This document shows, piece by piece, positions 63,283 through 64,000 of a stretch of 64,000 bases of DNA. Where the stretch lies: NCBI RefSeq assembly GCF_002750855.1, contig NZ_NWUC01000004.1:248001-312000 (forward strand), written 5' to 3'. Under the pieces are notes generated by a model. The model searched no databases. It saw only the letters and a list, made by a program, of their open reading frames with translations, and had not been told where the DNA came from. Source of the stretch: Neopararhizobium haloflavum (GTDB taxonomy: Bacteria; Pseudomonadota; Alphaproteobacteria; Rhizobiales; Rhizobiaceae). Position numbers and translations under genes: made by a program. Numbering within the stretch: the stretch's first letter is position 1; each line of letters starts with the position of its first letter.

Positions 63283-63915
63283 TCAGTTCAGCGTGATGGC
63301 GCCGGTGTCTGCCGTCAGTGACAGGCGTGCGAGCCAGCCCGTCTCTGGCTGCAGGTTCCATCCCGCGCGATCGGCTTGGCGCGCCATCAGTTCGACGATG
63401 CGGTGCAATTCATCCCTGCCCACCGAAAGCCGCGCGAGCGGATGTCCTGCCGACTTCACGGCCAGATGAAATTGGCCCGCCCTCAGCGCGACATCAACGG
63501 AATCGACCAGCGGCAGGCGATCCGCAGGCATCGGCCTGTGCTCCGGCTCGCGCTGACTCGCTGACTTGGCGGAAGGCGTGGCAGTCTGCTTGCCCTCCGA
63601 CAGCGCGCCTTGATGTTCGAAAACGATCATGTCGTCGCGCATCTCGGCTGGCGCGGTCGCAGCGGCGCTGCTCGTCTTCTCAAGCAGAGAGGCGAATGCG
63701 TCGATCATCCGGCCGCAGAGCCTTCGTGTCAGCGCGCATTCGCATGTTTCCGTTTTCAGCGGCGCGTCGGCCGAAAGCCCGGGAAGATGCTTGGTGATGA
63801 CGAAGCGCATGCGGTCCGCCATCTGCTCGTAGCGAATCGAAAGCTGCCATTTGGCTTCCTGAGCATCAAGCGTTGCGGGAACGGCGGGCGGCGGGGTGCT
63901 TGTCTGATCGTTCAT
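63283..63915 (-). CDS. Unrecognised protein next to the sapC-like gene
   Basis: 210 residues. A Pro/Thr-rich N-terminus, a helical part with a compact Cys cluster (TCECALTRRLCGR), a variable Ala/Ser/Gln middle and a C-terminal helix-strand domain (LHRIVELMARQADRAGW). The Cys cluster might bind a metal. There is no signal peptide. The frame extends to 63987, but the ATG at 63915 begins a more normal protein. I do not recognise a family. Confidence 0.6.
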   Translation of the reverse strand: MNDQTSTPPPAVPATLDAQEAKWQLSIRYEQMADRMRFVITKHLPGLSADAPLKTETCECALTRRLCGRMIDAFASLLEKTSSAAATAPAEMRDDMIVFEHQGALSEGKQTATPSAKSASQREPEHRPMPADRLPLVDSVDVALRAGQFHLAVKSAGHPLARLSVGRDELHRIVELMARQADRAGWNLQPETGWLARLSLTADTGAITLN

Positions 63916-64000
63916 GCACCGAGCGTTAGCACGGTGCGGCAGCGAGAATAAGGTGGAATGCGGGAGCAAGACCGGCCGTATGAGCACGGCTGAATGGCTC

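Overview
The window reads as chromosomal DNA of an alphaproteobacterium, most likely of the order Hyphomicrobiales (Rhizobiales). The evidence is high GC, the era-rnc-lepB-acpS and rel-rpoZ order, a single bifunctional Rel protein, a Porin_2-type outer-membrane porin, a family-5 uracil-DNA glycosylase, glmU-glmS pairing, TctCBA uptake genes, SapC, and two CtrA-like TTAA-N7-TTAA sites. Genus cannot be set from the sequence alone. No tRNA, rRNA, CRISPR array, transposase or phage gene was seen.

Layout: 1-2.2 kb holds the end of an MFS transporter facing a two-gene unit, a Tat-exported Gly/Ser/Asn-rich protein followed by an HprK-like kinase fused to a PqqD domain. This is the best candidate for an undescribed peptide-modification system. 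2.4-10.2 kb is a housekeeping block on the minus strand: rpoZ, rel, a DUF2062 protein, acpS, lepB, rnc, era, recO and a thioesterase. 10.4-13.6 kb has a NYN-domain protein, UDG, a repeat-rich secreted protein and a GNAT enzyme. 13.7-18.5 kb has smpB, dapA, a soluble lytic transglycosylase and an alpha/beta hydrolase. 18.5-24.6 kb has a small membrane peptide, the porin, glmS, glmU and a DegT-type sugar aminotransferase.

24.9-31.3 kb is a tricarboxylate uptake locus: a TctD-like regulator, a TctE-like histidine kinase fused to a periplasmic solute-binding domain, then TctC, TctB and TctA. 31.5-33.5 kb has a HerA-like ATPase and a PRC-barrel protein. 33.5-40.4 kb is a minus-strand carbohydrate ABC importer (binding protein, two permeases, UgpC/MsmX-type ATPase) ending in a GH31 glycosidase gene broken by one frameshift. 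40.5-45.7 kb holds a TadG-like von Willebrand protein and a secreted protein-ExbB-ExbD-ExbD-TonB energiser unit. An ArsR-type regulator and a DUF475 membrane protein follow.

47.4-57.1 kb is a surface-polysaccharide locus. A CapD-type dehydratase, WecA/WbpL-type initiating transferase, epimerase and GT4 transferase lie on the minus strand. An acyltransferase, Wzm/Wzt ABC exporter and second GT4 lie on the plus strand. 57.4-64 kb is a type I secretion locus: a large unrecognised protein, the ABC ATPase and the HlyD-type adaptor, then two convergent genes (SapC family and an unrecognised protein). The envelope theme (lipid-linked sugar precursors, glycan export, porin, murein hydrolase, TonB energy, type I secretion) runs through most of the window.
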